Assembly: GCA_964345215.1 (NCBI GenBank)
Contig: CAYFQH010000010.1
Coordinates: forward strand, 1 to 51,407
Reading direction: 5' to 3'
Source: CAYFQH01 sp964345215
Lineage (GTDB): Bacteria; Bacillota; Clostridia; Christensenellales; Aristaeellaceae
DNA: 51,407 nucleotides
The translations under genes were made by a program, and so were the position numbers. How positions within the stretch are numbered: the first letter of the stretch is position 1; each line of letters starts with the position of its first letter. Positions 34,131-41,807 of the stretch are shown here, piece after piece. The notes under the pieces were generated by a model. The model searched no databases and was not told the DNA's origin. It saw only the letters and a program-made list of their open reading frames with translations.

Positions 34131-35873
34131 ATGGATACTTTTCAGCGCTTGCTCGGGTGGATGAAAAAGTATAAAAAGCAAACCATTATCGCTTTGTTTT
34201 TCTTCCTCTTCTCATCGGCCCTGCGCATTATTGCTCCCTACATTACAAAAGAGGTTATCGACCAGGTTTTACCCAATCAAAATTGGGCTTTGCTTATAAA
34301 GCTAAGTGTACTTTTACTGGTTGTAACCGTTACCAGAAGTAGTATAATGTACATTCAGGGGATGCTGGTTGAAACAATTTCACAAAACGTTGTATACGAT
34401 CTGCGGACGAACATTTTTAAACGCCTACAGTATTTACCTTACTTTTTTTATGATCACCACCATATCGGAGAAATCATGAGCCGTTTAACAGGTGATATAG
34501 AAGGGGTAAGGGTTTTTATCGTAATTGCCTTTGTGGGCATTGTTGAGCAGGGCATCACCCTTATTTTTGCTATGACGGCTCTGGGGTTTATGAGCCCGAT
34601 GCTACTAATTTGCATGGCTCTTATTTGCCCTGTTGTAGGCTTTGTTGCCTGGAAGTTCCACCATAAAATTCGCCCGGCTCATATACAGGTACGGGAGCAA
34701 AATGCTGTTCTTAATACAAAAACCCAGGAGAATATTTCCGGGGTACGGGTTGTAAAAGCCTTTGCCCGGGAAGAATATGAGGTAGAGCAGTTTGATATTG
34801 AGAACAACAAAGTCCTTGAAAGCAACCTCTGGGTTACAAGGGTATGGAGCAAGTACTACCCCCTTTTAGATTGTATTTCTGCCATGGCCTTGCCTATTTT
34901 GGTGGCCGTTGGGGCCATCTTAATCTTTAGAGGCAGCCTGTCCCTGGGCACCTTGGTTGGGGCAACAGGGTATATCTGGATGATTATTGACCCGATGCGC
35001 CAAATCGCAAGTCATGTAAACGTAGTAACAAATGGTATTGTTTCCTCGGAAAAACTGATTTATTACCTTGATATTGGTTCTGCCATTAAAAATCCTTTAG
35101 AACCTCAGGTCCCTCAGGAAGAGAACGGCAGGGTAGATTATCAGCAAATTGATTTTAAATACGCAAAAGAAGCTGTATTTATAAACGTTGACCTGCCGGT
35201 ACAATCGGGGCAAACCATTGGCATTATGGGAGCTACCGGCTCGGGAAAAACCAGCTTAATTCAACTGATCGGTCGCTTTTATGATGTACAAAAGGGTAGT
35301 GTCGAGGTAAACGGGGTAGACGTTAAAAGGCAAAACCTTCAGGCTCTGCGTAAAAACATCGGTATGGTTATGCAAGAAACCTTCCTGTACAGCGAAACCA
35401 TTGCCGACAATATTCGCTACGGCAACCCGGAAGCGCCTTTTGAGCAGGTAGAGAAGGCGGCAAAAATAGCCCAGGCCCATGATTTTATTATGGCCATGCC
35501 CCAGCAGTATGATACCATTGTTGGGGAACGGGGCTTGGGTCTGTCTGGTGGCCAAAAACAGCGGCTTGCCCTGGCCCGCGCCATTTTGATTGACCCTAAA
35601 ATATTGATTTTAGACGATGCAACCTCTGCTATTGACATGGAAACAGAAGCAGAAATACAAGGTGCCCTGCAGGAAGTGATGAAAGACAGAACCACCTTTA
35701 TCATTGCCCATAGAATATCCGCCGTACGCAAGGCGGATGTAATTATTGTACTTGATCAGGGACAAATTGCCGAACAAGGCACCCATGAAGCCCTGCTTGC
35801 TCAAAAGGGCCTTTATTATCAAATGTTTATGGATCAAACAAAAGACTTTGATTTTGCTGCAAAGGAGGTGTAA
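34131..35873 (+). CDS. ABC exporter half-transporter with degenerate catalytic site
   Basis: This is a type IV (exporter) half-transporter of 580 residues: six membrane helices in the first 300 residues and a C-terminal ATPase domain. Walker A is GATGSGKT at 367-374, the signature is LSGGQKQR and the switch histidine is in IIAHRIS. After Walker B (LILDD) the residue at the catalytic glutamate position is Asp496. This substitution is typical of one subunit in heterodimeric exporters such as BmrCD and TM287/288. The second half-transporter follows after three bases. AAGGAGGT precedes the ATG. The substrate could be a drug, lipid or peptide. Confidence 0.94.
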   Translation: MDTFQRLLGWMKKYKKQTIIALFFFLFSSALRIIAPYITKEVIDQVLPNQNWALLIKLSVLLLVVTVTRSSIMYIQGMLVETISQNVVYDLRTNIFKRLQYLPYFFYDHHHIGEIMSRLTGDIEGVRVFIVIAFVGIVEQGITLIFAMTALGFMSPMLLICMALICPVVGFVAWKFHHKIRPAHIQVREQNAVLNTKTQENISGVRVVKAFAREEYEVEQFDIENNKVLESNLWVTRVWSKYYPLLDCISAMALPILVAVGAILIFRGSLSLGTLVGATGYIWMIIDPMRQIASHVNVVTNGIVSSEKLIYYLDIGSAIKNPLEPQVPQEENGRVDYQQIDFKYAKEAVFINVDLPVQSGQTIGIMGATGSGKTSLIQLIGRFYDVQKGSVEVNGVDVKRQNLQALRKNIGMVMQETFLYSETIADNIRYGNPEAPFEQVEKAAKIAQAHDFIMAMPQQYDTIVGERGLGLSGGQKQRLALARAILIDPKILILDDATSAIDMETEAEIQGALQEVMKDRTTFIIAHRISAVRKADVIIVLDQGQIAEQGTHEALLAQKGLYYQMFMDQTKDFDFAAKEV

Positions 35874-35876
35874 GCC

Positions 35877-37673
35877 TTGGCCAGATTACGAAATTTAGAC
35901 GATGAAGTTTTTGAGGCGCCTTTTGACCGGAAGCTGTTTTTTAGGGCTTTGGCTTATTTAAAGCCTTACAAAAAAGAAGTAACGATTTCAGGATTACTTA
36001 TGATTATTGCGGCTGCCTGTTCCTTAGCTGCTCCTTTCCTGCTGGGAAGGGCCATTGACGGCATCATCAATGGGAATATGCGGGCCGTTGCCATTGCCAT
36101 TGGGCTGATCGCTCTTTTAACCATAATTGGTGCTCTGTGCCTGCGCCTGCGGGTTTCAATTATGGACGCTGCCGGTAGAAAGGCCATTACAACCCTGCGC
36201 CACGATTTGTTTGAGCACATTCAAAACCTGTCCTTACCCTTTTTTGACAGCCGCTCAGCAGGTAAAATTATGGTGCGGGTAATCAACGATGTAAACAGCT
36301 TAAACAACCTGTTCACCGGGGGAATTATCAACGTTTTAATCGATGTTCTAACCTTGGTGCTCCTTGTCATTATTATGCTTGCCATTCACTGGAAGCTAAC
36401 CTTGATTTCCTTTACTACCTTAATTTTACTGTTTTTATTTTTAACCTTGCTAAAATCAAAAATGCGTAAAGCCTGGCAGATTGTACGTACAAAAACCAGC
36501 ACCATGAACGGTTACCTTCACGAAAGTCTAGCAGGCATGCGGGTAACCCAGGCTTTTGTAAGGGAAGAAGTAAATCAAGAAATTTTTAACGAAACCAATG
36601 AGGATATTAAAAAAACCTGGTTGAAAGCGGTAAGCCTTAATAACCTTTTTTGGCCTGTTATCGACACCCTAAGCATTATCAGCACCATTATTGTATACTT
36701 TTTTGGCATGGGGTTTATGACGAACCCACTTATGGTTCCAGCCATTACACTGGCCAACCTAACGGTTATTTTATCCTACTTAGGCCGGTTCTGGGGGCCC
36801 ATTAATAACCTGTCAAACTTTTACAGCAGCCTGTTAACAGCCATGGCCTCCCTGGAGCGGATTTTTGAAATTATGGATACCAAAGCGGAAGTTTTTGACA
36901 AATCTCCCGATCTGCCAGAGCTGCCCGAAATACAAGGAGAAGTTACTTTTAATAATGTTACCTTTGGCTATGAAAAAAACCAGCCCGTATTAAAAAATGT
37001 TTCTTTTACCGCTGCTCCTGGTCAAACCATTGCACTGGTAGGGCCTACCGGAGCGGGGAAGAGTACCGTGGTAAATTTGGTTAGCCGTTTCTATGATGTA
37101 ACTGACGGCGCTCTTTTAATTGACGGCCATGATGTAAGAGAAGTAAAGCTTCACTCTCTTAGGCGGCAAATGTCTGTGATGCTCCAGGATAGTTTCATGT
37201 TCTCGGGTACGGTATATAACAACATCCTTTATGGGCGTCTGGACGCCACCAGAGAAGAGGTTATTGAGGCTGCCAAGGCCGTATATGCCCATGACTTTAT
37301 TATGAAACTGCCTAAAGGTTATGATACCGAAATTACCGAAAGGGGCTCCACCTTATCCGTAGGTCAGCGTCAGCTTATCTCCTTTGCCAGGGCCCTTTTA
37401 AACAACCCCCGCATATTAATATTAGACGAGGCCACTTCCTCCATCGACACCCGTACAGAAATGATGATTCAAAAGGCTTTGGACGTGCTTTTAAAGGGCA
37501 GAACCAGTTTTGTAATTGCCCACCGCCTGTCGACTATCCGAAAGGCAGATCGAATTATGGTGATTGATGATCATGGCATTAAAGAGTCGGGAACCCATGA
37601 ACAGCTGATGGAAATTCCTGGCGGGGCTTACCGCAAGCTTAGCGAGGCCCAGTATAAGTTTATGGAAGGCTAA
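35877..37673 (+). CDS. ABC exporter half-transporter with canonical catalytic site
   Basis: This partner, 598 residues, also has six membrane helices and an ATPase domain with Walker A GPTGAGKS and switch IAHRLS. Its Walker B is canonical (LILDEATSS, Glu518), but its signature reads LSVGQ instead of LSGGQ. In a heterodimer, the altered signature faces the Asp496 site of the partner, so one of the two ATP sites would be inactive or slow and the other fully active. The start is TTG 35877, with AAAGGAGGTG six bases upstream, inside the end of the previous gene. A strong terminator follows. Confidence 0.94.
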   Translation: MARLRNLDDEVFEAPFDRKLFFRALAYLKPYKKEVTISGLLMIIAAACSLAAPFLLGRAIDGIINGNMRAVAIAIGLIALLTIIGALCLRLRVSIMDAAGRKAITTLRHDLFEHIQNLSLPFFDSRSAGKIMVRVINDVNSLNNLFTGGIINVLIDVLTLVLLVIIMLAIHWKLTLISFTTLILLFLFLTLLKSKMRKAWQIVRTKTSTMNGYLHESLAGMRVTQAFVREEVNQEIFNETNEDIKKTWLKAVSLNNLFWPVIDTLSIISTIIVYFFGMGFMTNPLMVPAITLANLTVILSYLGRFWGPINNLSNFYSSLLTAMASLERIFEIMDTKAEVFDKSPDLPELPEIQGEVTFNNVTFGYEKNQPVLKNVSFTAAPGQTIALVGPTGAGKSTVVNLVSRFYDVTDGALLIDGHDVREVKLHSLRRQMSVMLQDSFMFSGTVYNNILYGRLDATREEVIEAAKAVYAHDFIMKLPKGYDTEITERGSTLSVGQRQLISFARALLNNPRILILDEATSSIDTRTEMMIQKALDVLLKGRTSFVIAHRLSTIRKADRIMVIDDHGIKESGTHEQLMEIPGGAYRKLSEAQYKFMEG

Positions 37674-37685
37674 ATAAATTGCAGA

Positions 37686-37724
37686 ATACAAAAAGAACTG
37701 AGCTTAGCTCAGTTCTTTTTGTAT
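37686..37724. terminator. Bidirectional intrinsic terminator
   Basis: An 18-bp perfect stem (37686-37703 and 37707-37724) with a 3-base loop and A/T runs on both sides lies between the convergent ABC exporter and glmM genes. Confidence 0.9.
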
Positions 37725-37736
37725 CGTTGGCATACA

Positions 37737-39089
37737 CTAGTTTAGCTCTTTTTTAAGGACGGTAACAATTTTTTTGGCGGCCGTCTGTATCATTGGTTCG
37801 TCCTTTCCCTCAACCATTACGCGGATTAAAGGCTCGGTACCCGATACCCGCACCACTACACGGCCCCGGTCGCCTAAGGTATCTTTTTGCTGTTGAATGA
37901 CTTTTTTGATCACATCGTTTGTATAAAACAAAAGCTTTCCTTCAGGGGTTACGGGAATGTTTTTAGTTACCTGGGGATAAGGGGTCATTACCTTAGCCAG
38001 TTCTGATAGTTTTTTACCGCTGGAGAGCATGTGGCACAAAAGCTGTATGGCTGTTAACTGCCCATCACCAGTGGTGGCAAAGTCTCTAAAAATGACATGG
38101 CCGCTTTGTTCGCCACCAAAGCAATAGCCTTCCATTTCCATTTCTTCAAGTACATAGCGATCGCCAACCTTGGTGGCAATAAAGTGAATGCCCTGATCTT
38201 TACAAAACTGTTGAAAACCCATATTGGTCATAATGGTGCCAACCACAGCATTGCGCCGCAGCTTTCCCCGTTGCTTCATATCCAAGGCACAAATGGCCAT
38301 AATAAAGTCGCCGTCAATTTCGTTGCCCATTTCATCTACACACAGGCATCGGTCTGCATCTCCGTCAAAGGCAATGCCAGCGTCCAGTTGGTGGTCAAGA
38401 ACAAACTTTTTCAAATTTTCCAAATGGGTCGAGCCGCAGTTTTCGTTAATGTTAAAACCATTGGGGCTGGTAGATAAAAAATGGGCTTCAATGCCCAGTT
38501 CTTCAAAAAGGATGGGAGCAGTTTTGGAGGCAGATCCATTGGCACAGTCTACCGCAACGCACAGCCCTTCAAGGGAGGTGGGTACGGTTGACTTTAAATG
38601 CTCAATATAGCGCCGGGGAGCATCCGCTGCAAAAGAGCGGGTGCCCACTTCCTCTGTTGGTGCAGGGGGGGAGATTTTGTCGTGATTATCCAACACCAGG
38701 GATTCAATGCGAGTCTCTAAATCATCAGGCAGCTTAAAACCATCATCGCCAAAAATTTTAATGCCGTTATAAGGGTAGGGGTTATGGCTGGCCGAAATCA
38801 TAATACCTGCATCGGCCTTATACTGCTTCATTAAAAAGGGCACGGCAGGGGTAGCAATAGAGCCCAAACTGATGACATCGGCCCCTACGGAGCACAGCCC
38901 GGCGCACAGGGCGCTTTCCAACATATCAGAGGAAATGCGGGTATCCCGGCCAATTAAAAACAGGGGACGCCGCCGCCTGCCCTGGGTTAATACAGTAGCA
39001 GTAGCCCTGCCAACATTCATTGCCAGTTCAATAGTAATATCTTCATTTGCAATACCGCGAATTCCGTCTGTACCAAATAACCTAGCCAT
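37737..39089 (-). CDS. glmM: Phosphoglucosamine mutase
   Basis: GlmM converts glucosamine-6-phosphate to glucosamine-1-phosphate for UDP-GlcNAc and wall synthesis. The 450-residue protein begins RLFGTDGIRG, has the phosphoserine at Ser101 in SASHNP, the magnesium loop DGDADR and the phosphate-binding RVSGTEPLIRV near the C-terminus. AAAGGATGG precedes the ATG. It lies 32 bases after a beta-helix acyltransferase-like gene on the same strand, probably one operon. Confidence 0.96.
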   Translation of the reverse strand: MARLFGTDGIRGIANEDITIELAMNVGRATATVLTQGRRRRPLFLIGRDTRISSDMLESALCAGLCSVGADVISLGSIATPAVPFLMKQYKADAGIMISASHNPYPYNGIKIFGDDGFKLPDDLETRIESLVLDNHDKISPPAPTEEVGTRSFAADAPRRYIEHLKSTVPTSLEGLCVAVDCANGSASKTAPILFEELGIEAHFLSTSPNGFNINENCGSTHLENLKKFVLDHQLDAGIAFDGDADRCLCVDEMGNEIDGDFIMAICALDMKQRGKLRRNAVVGTIMTNMGFQQFCKDQGIHFIATKVGDRYVLEEMEMEGYCFGGEQSGHVIFRDFATTGDGQLTAIQLLCHMLSSGKKLSELAKVMTPYPQVTKNIPVTPEGKLLFYTNDVIKKVIQQQKDTLGDRGRVVVRVSGTEPLIRVMVEGKDEPMIQTAAKKIVTVLKKELN

Positions 39090-39121
39090 TAAACCATCCT
39101 TTATTATTAAATTGAAGGGTT

Positions 39122-39793
39122 TTACATTTCCCTTTGGGCAATAACGGTACCGTTGTTTTTGTAAATACTTTTTTGGGCTATGCTGCCCCTAACGCAGCTG
39201 GTAGGGTATACAATGGTGCCTGGCCCAAGTACACAACCCGGGCACAAAACGCTGTTGCAGCCTACTTCAACAAAATCCCCAACCAAAGCCCCCAGTTTTT
39301 TGAGGCCTGTTTCAATCTTCTCGTTATTTTTACCTATTATGAGCACAGGCTTTTTATCACTGCGCACATTTGAAGTAACGGCCCCAGCCCCTAAATGGGC
39401 CCCATGGCCTAAAATAGAGTCGCCTACATAATTAAAGTGGGGAACCTGTACCTTATCAAATAAAATTGCGTTTTTAACTTCGGTTGAGTTACCCACAACG
39501 GCATTTTTTCCAACAATGGCATTGCCACGGATATAAGCGCAGTGGCGAATTTCAGCCCCTTCATCAATTATACAAGGGCCTTTAACCAGGGCGCTTAGCG
39601 AAATCGTGGCGGTTTTAGCCGCCCAAACCTGGGGATGAATCTCTTCATACTGGTCAGCTGGTAGGGTCTTTCCCAGGTTTATAATAAAAGACTCAAGGTT
39701 GATAAGTGCTTCCCAGGGGGATGGCTTTTGCCTAAGCAGCGGTGCAGCAATGGTTTTGCTTAGGTCAAACAGCTTATCAAAGGGATATGGCAC
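39122..39793 (-). CDS. Left-handed beta-helix protein, GlmU C-domain-like
   Basis: This 223-residue protein has a helical N-terminal part of about 50 residues and then imperfect hexapeptide repeats of a left-handed beta helix (for example IIDEGA, AIVGKN, HLGAGA, VLGPGT). It resembles the acetyltransferase half of GlmU. It lacks a pyrophosphorylase domain, so it cannot by itself be a full GlmU, although proteins of this type are sometimes labelled UDP-GlcNAc pyrophosphorylase. The gene precedes glmM in a probable operon, which supports an amino-sugar-1-phosphate substrate. The start is GTG 39793, with AAGGAGG six bases upstream. Confidence 0.8.
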   Translation of the reverse strand: MPYPFDKLFDLSKTIAAPLLRQKPSPWEALINLESFIINLGKTLPADQYEEIHPQVWAAKTATISLSALVKGPCIIDEGAEIRHCAYIRGNAIVGKNAVVGNSTEVKNAILFDKVQVPHFNYVGDSILGHGAHLGAGAVTSNVRSDKKPVLIIGKNNEKIETGLKKLGALVGDFVEVGCNSVLCPGCVLGPGTIVYPTSCVRGSIAQKSIYKNNGTVIAQREM

Positions 39794-39839
39794 AAAACCC
39801 CTCCTTCTTTTGTATGGTACTGTTTTTGACTACTTTGTT

Positions 39840-39868
39840 ATTATACGGAAAAGCGATTCATAAATCAA
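39840..39868 (-). promoter_or_regulatory. Promoter of beta-helix protein-glmM unit
   Basis: On the minus strand TTGATT (39868-39863) and a consensus TATAAT (39845-39840) are 17 bases apart, about 45 bases before the GTG start. Confidence 0.7.
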
Positions 39869-39901
39869 TTAGTAAATCAAATGTTAACAAATAGCAAAAA
39901 G

Positions 39902-39943
39902 CATGATAAAAAGAGATGGATGTATCCATCTCTTTTTATCATG
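39902..39943 (-). terminator. Terminator of flotillin gene
   Basis: A perfect 19-bp stem (39902-39920 with 39925-39943, loop TGTA) follows the flotillin stop on the minus strand, with CTTTTT after it. It is the longest perfect hairpin seen in the window. Confidence 0.85.
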
Positions 39944-39962
39944 AAGACTTCCTTAATGCAAT

Positions 39963-41489
39963 TTAGCCCTCTTGATTTTCACTTATTTCTGCCGTTTCTT
40001 TAATTGGCCCATGAACTGAATCTTCCGCCTGAAGGGAATTTTTTATCACATCATTTTCACTAATGGCCTTTCCAATTAAGCCCCCAGTGGTTACATCCTT
40101 TAGCATTTTAGGAATGTCGATACCTACTGCATCCTTCATGGCTTCAAAGGTTTGGAGCATGGCCCCGGATACATCTTGGGTCATTTTTGTAGCACCGCCG
40201 TCACCAAAGAGAATAATTTTTTCAGTTTTTGCAAGGGGCTCACTGATAGATTTAGCAATGTCGGGTAGTCGGTCAACCAGCATTTCTAAAATGGCGGCCT
40301 GGCCGTATTCCTTCATGGCCTCAGCCTTATCTAAGATGGCTTTGGCTTCTGCCTCACCCTTTAGGCGAATGGCTTCCGCTTCTTTTTGGGCCAATACAAA
40401 CTTTGCCTGGGCTTCTTTTTCGGCCTTGTAGAGGTCGGCTTCGGCCTTTGCTTGGGCAGCATCCCGCTCTGCCTGGGCTTTTTCGCGAATTTCGATGTTC
40501 AACTTTTCACGCTGAATCTGAACCTGTTGTGCCTGGAGCTCTGTTTCTTTTTGCAGGCGAACTAATTCGGCAGCAGCCCGCTCCTCTTCCAGTTCCTTTC
40601 GGGCTACTTCTTGCTGCACTTGGTAGGCCATATCGGCAATGGCCTTGGCCTTGTCCTGCTCTGCCCGGTACTGGGCCTTTTTTAAGGCCAGCAGTTTTTC
40701 CTGCTCAGCAATTTGGGCTTCTGCTTCAGCCTTGGCCCGGTATCCTTCCTGGTCTGCTTCCGATTCGTGAATTAAGGTGTCTCTTTGGGCTTCAGCCCTG
40801 GCAATGTCCGCATCCCGCTTCTTCTCAGAAATGTTTTTTACAGCCAGGGTGTCTAAAACCCCATCATTATCCGAGAAGTTTTGAACCGTTAAGTTTACAA
40901 TTTCAAGGCCCATGTTTTTCATATCGGCTGTGGCAGCACGCTGGGTTTCTTGAGCAAACTTATCGCGGTTTTGAACCAGGTCTGAAATGGTCATCCGCCC
41001 AATAATTTCACGCATATTACCTTCTAAAACCTGCATGGCAACAGCGGCAATATCATCCTGCTTCCAGCCTAGAAACTGCTCGGCTGCAGTGGCGATCGAC
41101 ACGGGATCGGAGCCAATTTTAATGTTGGCAACCCCGTCTACCATTACGCCAATATATTCCTGAGAGGGAACGGGTAAGGTGGTTTTAATATCTACCTGCA
41201 TAATGCCAAGGTTTAACATATCCACCCGTTCAAAAAAAGGAATAACAAAGGTTGCACCGCCCCTTACAATACGGTAGCCAAAGTCTTTAACTGCCTCGTT
41301 TCCCGCTTCGTCCCGGGTTTTATATTTTTTACGCCGTCCACTGATAATCAGGGCGACGTTTGGGGGAACCTTGATATAATTTTTTAAAAAAACAACAAGC
41401 AAGGTCAGAACAAGCAGGGTGATTAGAATATTAATGATGATGGAGCCATAGGTAGCAAAGAAAAGGGAAAAATCACTTAATTGCGTCAC
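39963..41489 (-). CDS. floT: Flotillin-like SPFH protein (FloT/YuaG family)
   Basis: Flotillins organise functional membrane microdomains. The 508-residue protein has an N-terminal membrane helix (about residues 15-35), an SPFH domain (from about 40 to 200, including VPSQEYIGVMVDG), then a long Glu/Ala/Lys/Gln-rich coiled coil (about 220-380) and a C-terminal LFGDGG region. These features match YuaG/FloT rather than the short FloA. The partner NfeD protein often encoded next to it is missing here. The start is GTG 41489; the only ribosome-site-like sequence is a weak purine run, so translation may be modest. Confidence 0.93.
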   Translation of the reverse strand: MTQLSDFSLFFATYGSIIINILITLLVLTLLVVFLKNYIKVPPNVALIISGRRKKYKTRDEAGNEAVKDFGYRIVRGGATFVIPFFERVDMLNLGIMQVDIKTTLPVPSQEYIGVMVDGVANIKIGSDPVSIATAAEQFLGWKQDDIAAVAMQVLEGNMREIIGRMTISDLVQNRDKFAQETQRAATADMKNMGLEIVNLTVQNFSDNDGVLDTLAVKNISEKKRDADIARAEAQRDTLIHESEADQEGYRAKAEAEAQIAEQEKLLALKKAQYRAEQDKAKAIADMAYQVQQEVARKELEEERAAAELVRLQKETELQAQQVQIQREKLNIEIREKAQAERDAAQAKAEADLYKAEKEAQAKFVLAQKEAEAIRLKGEAEAKAILDKAEAMKEYGQAAILEMLVDRLPDIAKSISEPLAKTEKIILFGDGGATKMTQDVSGAMLQTFEAMKDAVGIDIPKMLKDVTTGGLIGKAISENDVIKNSLQAEDSVHGPIKETAEISENQEG

Positions 41490-41673
41490 TTTTTTCTTTT
41501 AATAATGTAGTAGTAAAGTGTTTTGCTTTTGCTGAAAAGATGGCGGGGGAGCAAGACTGCAAAAGAACTTTGGATACTGGTAATAGAATAGCACATAACA
41601 GTGCAAAATAGAGAAAAAATGTATGAAAGATACATTTTAAAGATCTAAATATACCAAAACACCTGGGAATACT
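41490..41673. other. Divergent intergenic stretch between floT and tldD
   Basis: This AT-rich region holds no gene I would accept. It contains one hairpin, a 9-bp stem AAAATGTAT paired with ATACATTTT (41616-41638, 5-base loop). No clear floT promoter could be picked. The frame at 41473-41688 on the minus strand lacks a start signal and is not listed. Confidence 0.4.
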
Positions 41674-41702
41674 TTGATAAAGCAGCATAGAAGGAGTATA
41701 AT
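41674..41702 (+). promoter_or_regulatory. Promoter of the tldD-tldE operon
   Basis: TTGATA (41674-41679) and a consensus TATAAT (41697-41702) are separated by 17 bases. The expected transcription start is near 41709. Confidence 0.7.
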
Positions 41703-41708
41703 AGTATC

Positions 41709-41807
41709 ATGGCAATAAAACGAGGCCTTATTTTATTTTCTGTCCTCAGCCGGCCTTTTTTGCCTTTGTTAAATAAAAACAATCATCATAAGGAGGATGA
41801 ACAATGA
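41709..41807 (+). CDS. Possible 32-residue leader peptide overlapping tldD
   Basis: An ATG at 41709 coincides with the expected first base of the transcript and opens a frame of 32 codons (MAIKRGLILFSVLS at the start, a hydrophobic middle and a charged KEDEQ end). Its TGA at 41805-41807 overlaps the tldD ATG at 41804-41806, an ATGA junction typical of coupled genes. There is no ribosome site, so it would have to be translated leaderless. It could be a leader that couples translation to transcription through the hairpin it spans, a small substrate of TldD-TldE, or chance. Confidence 0.3.
   Translation: MAIKRGLILFSVLSRPFLPLLNKNNHHKEDEQ
41723..41761 (+). promoter_or_regulatory. Attenuator-like hairpin in the tldD leader
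   Basis: AGGCC at 41723-41727 can pair with GGCCT at 41752-41756, followed directly by six T (41756-41761), as in an intrinsic terminator. A competing pairing uses GAGG at 41722-41725 with CCTC at 41744-41747, which would disrupt the first. The stems are short and the loop is long, so this is tentative. Confidence 0.3.

Noticed and set aside
40403..41005. 200-codon open frame on the plus strand inside floT
   Set aside because: It is antisense to the Ala/Glu/Gln-rich coiled coil of flotillin, which leaves a long open complementary frame by codon bias. It has no ribosome site and a Pro/Leu/Arg-rich composition typical of shadow frames.
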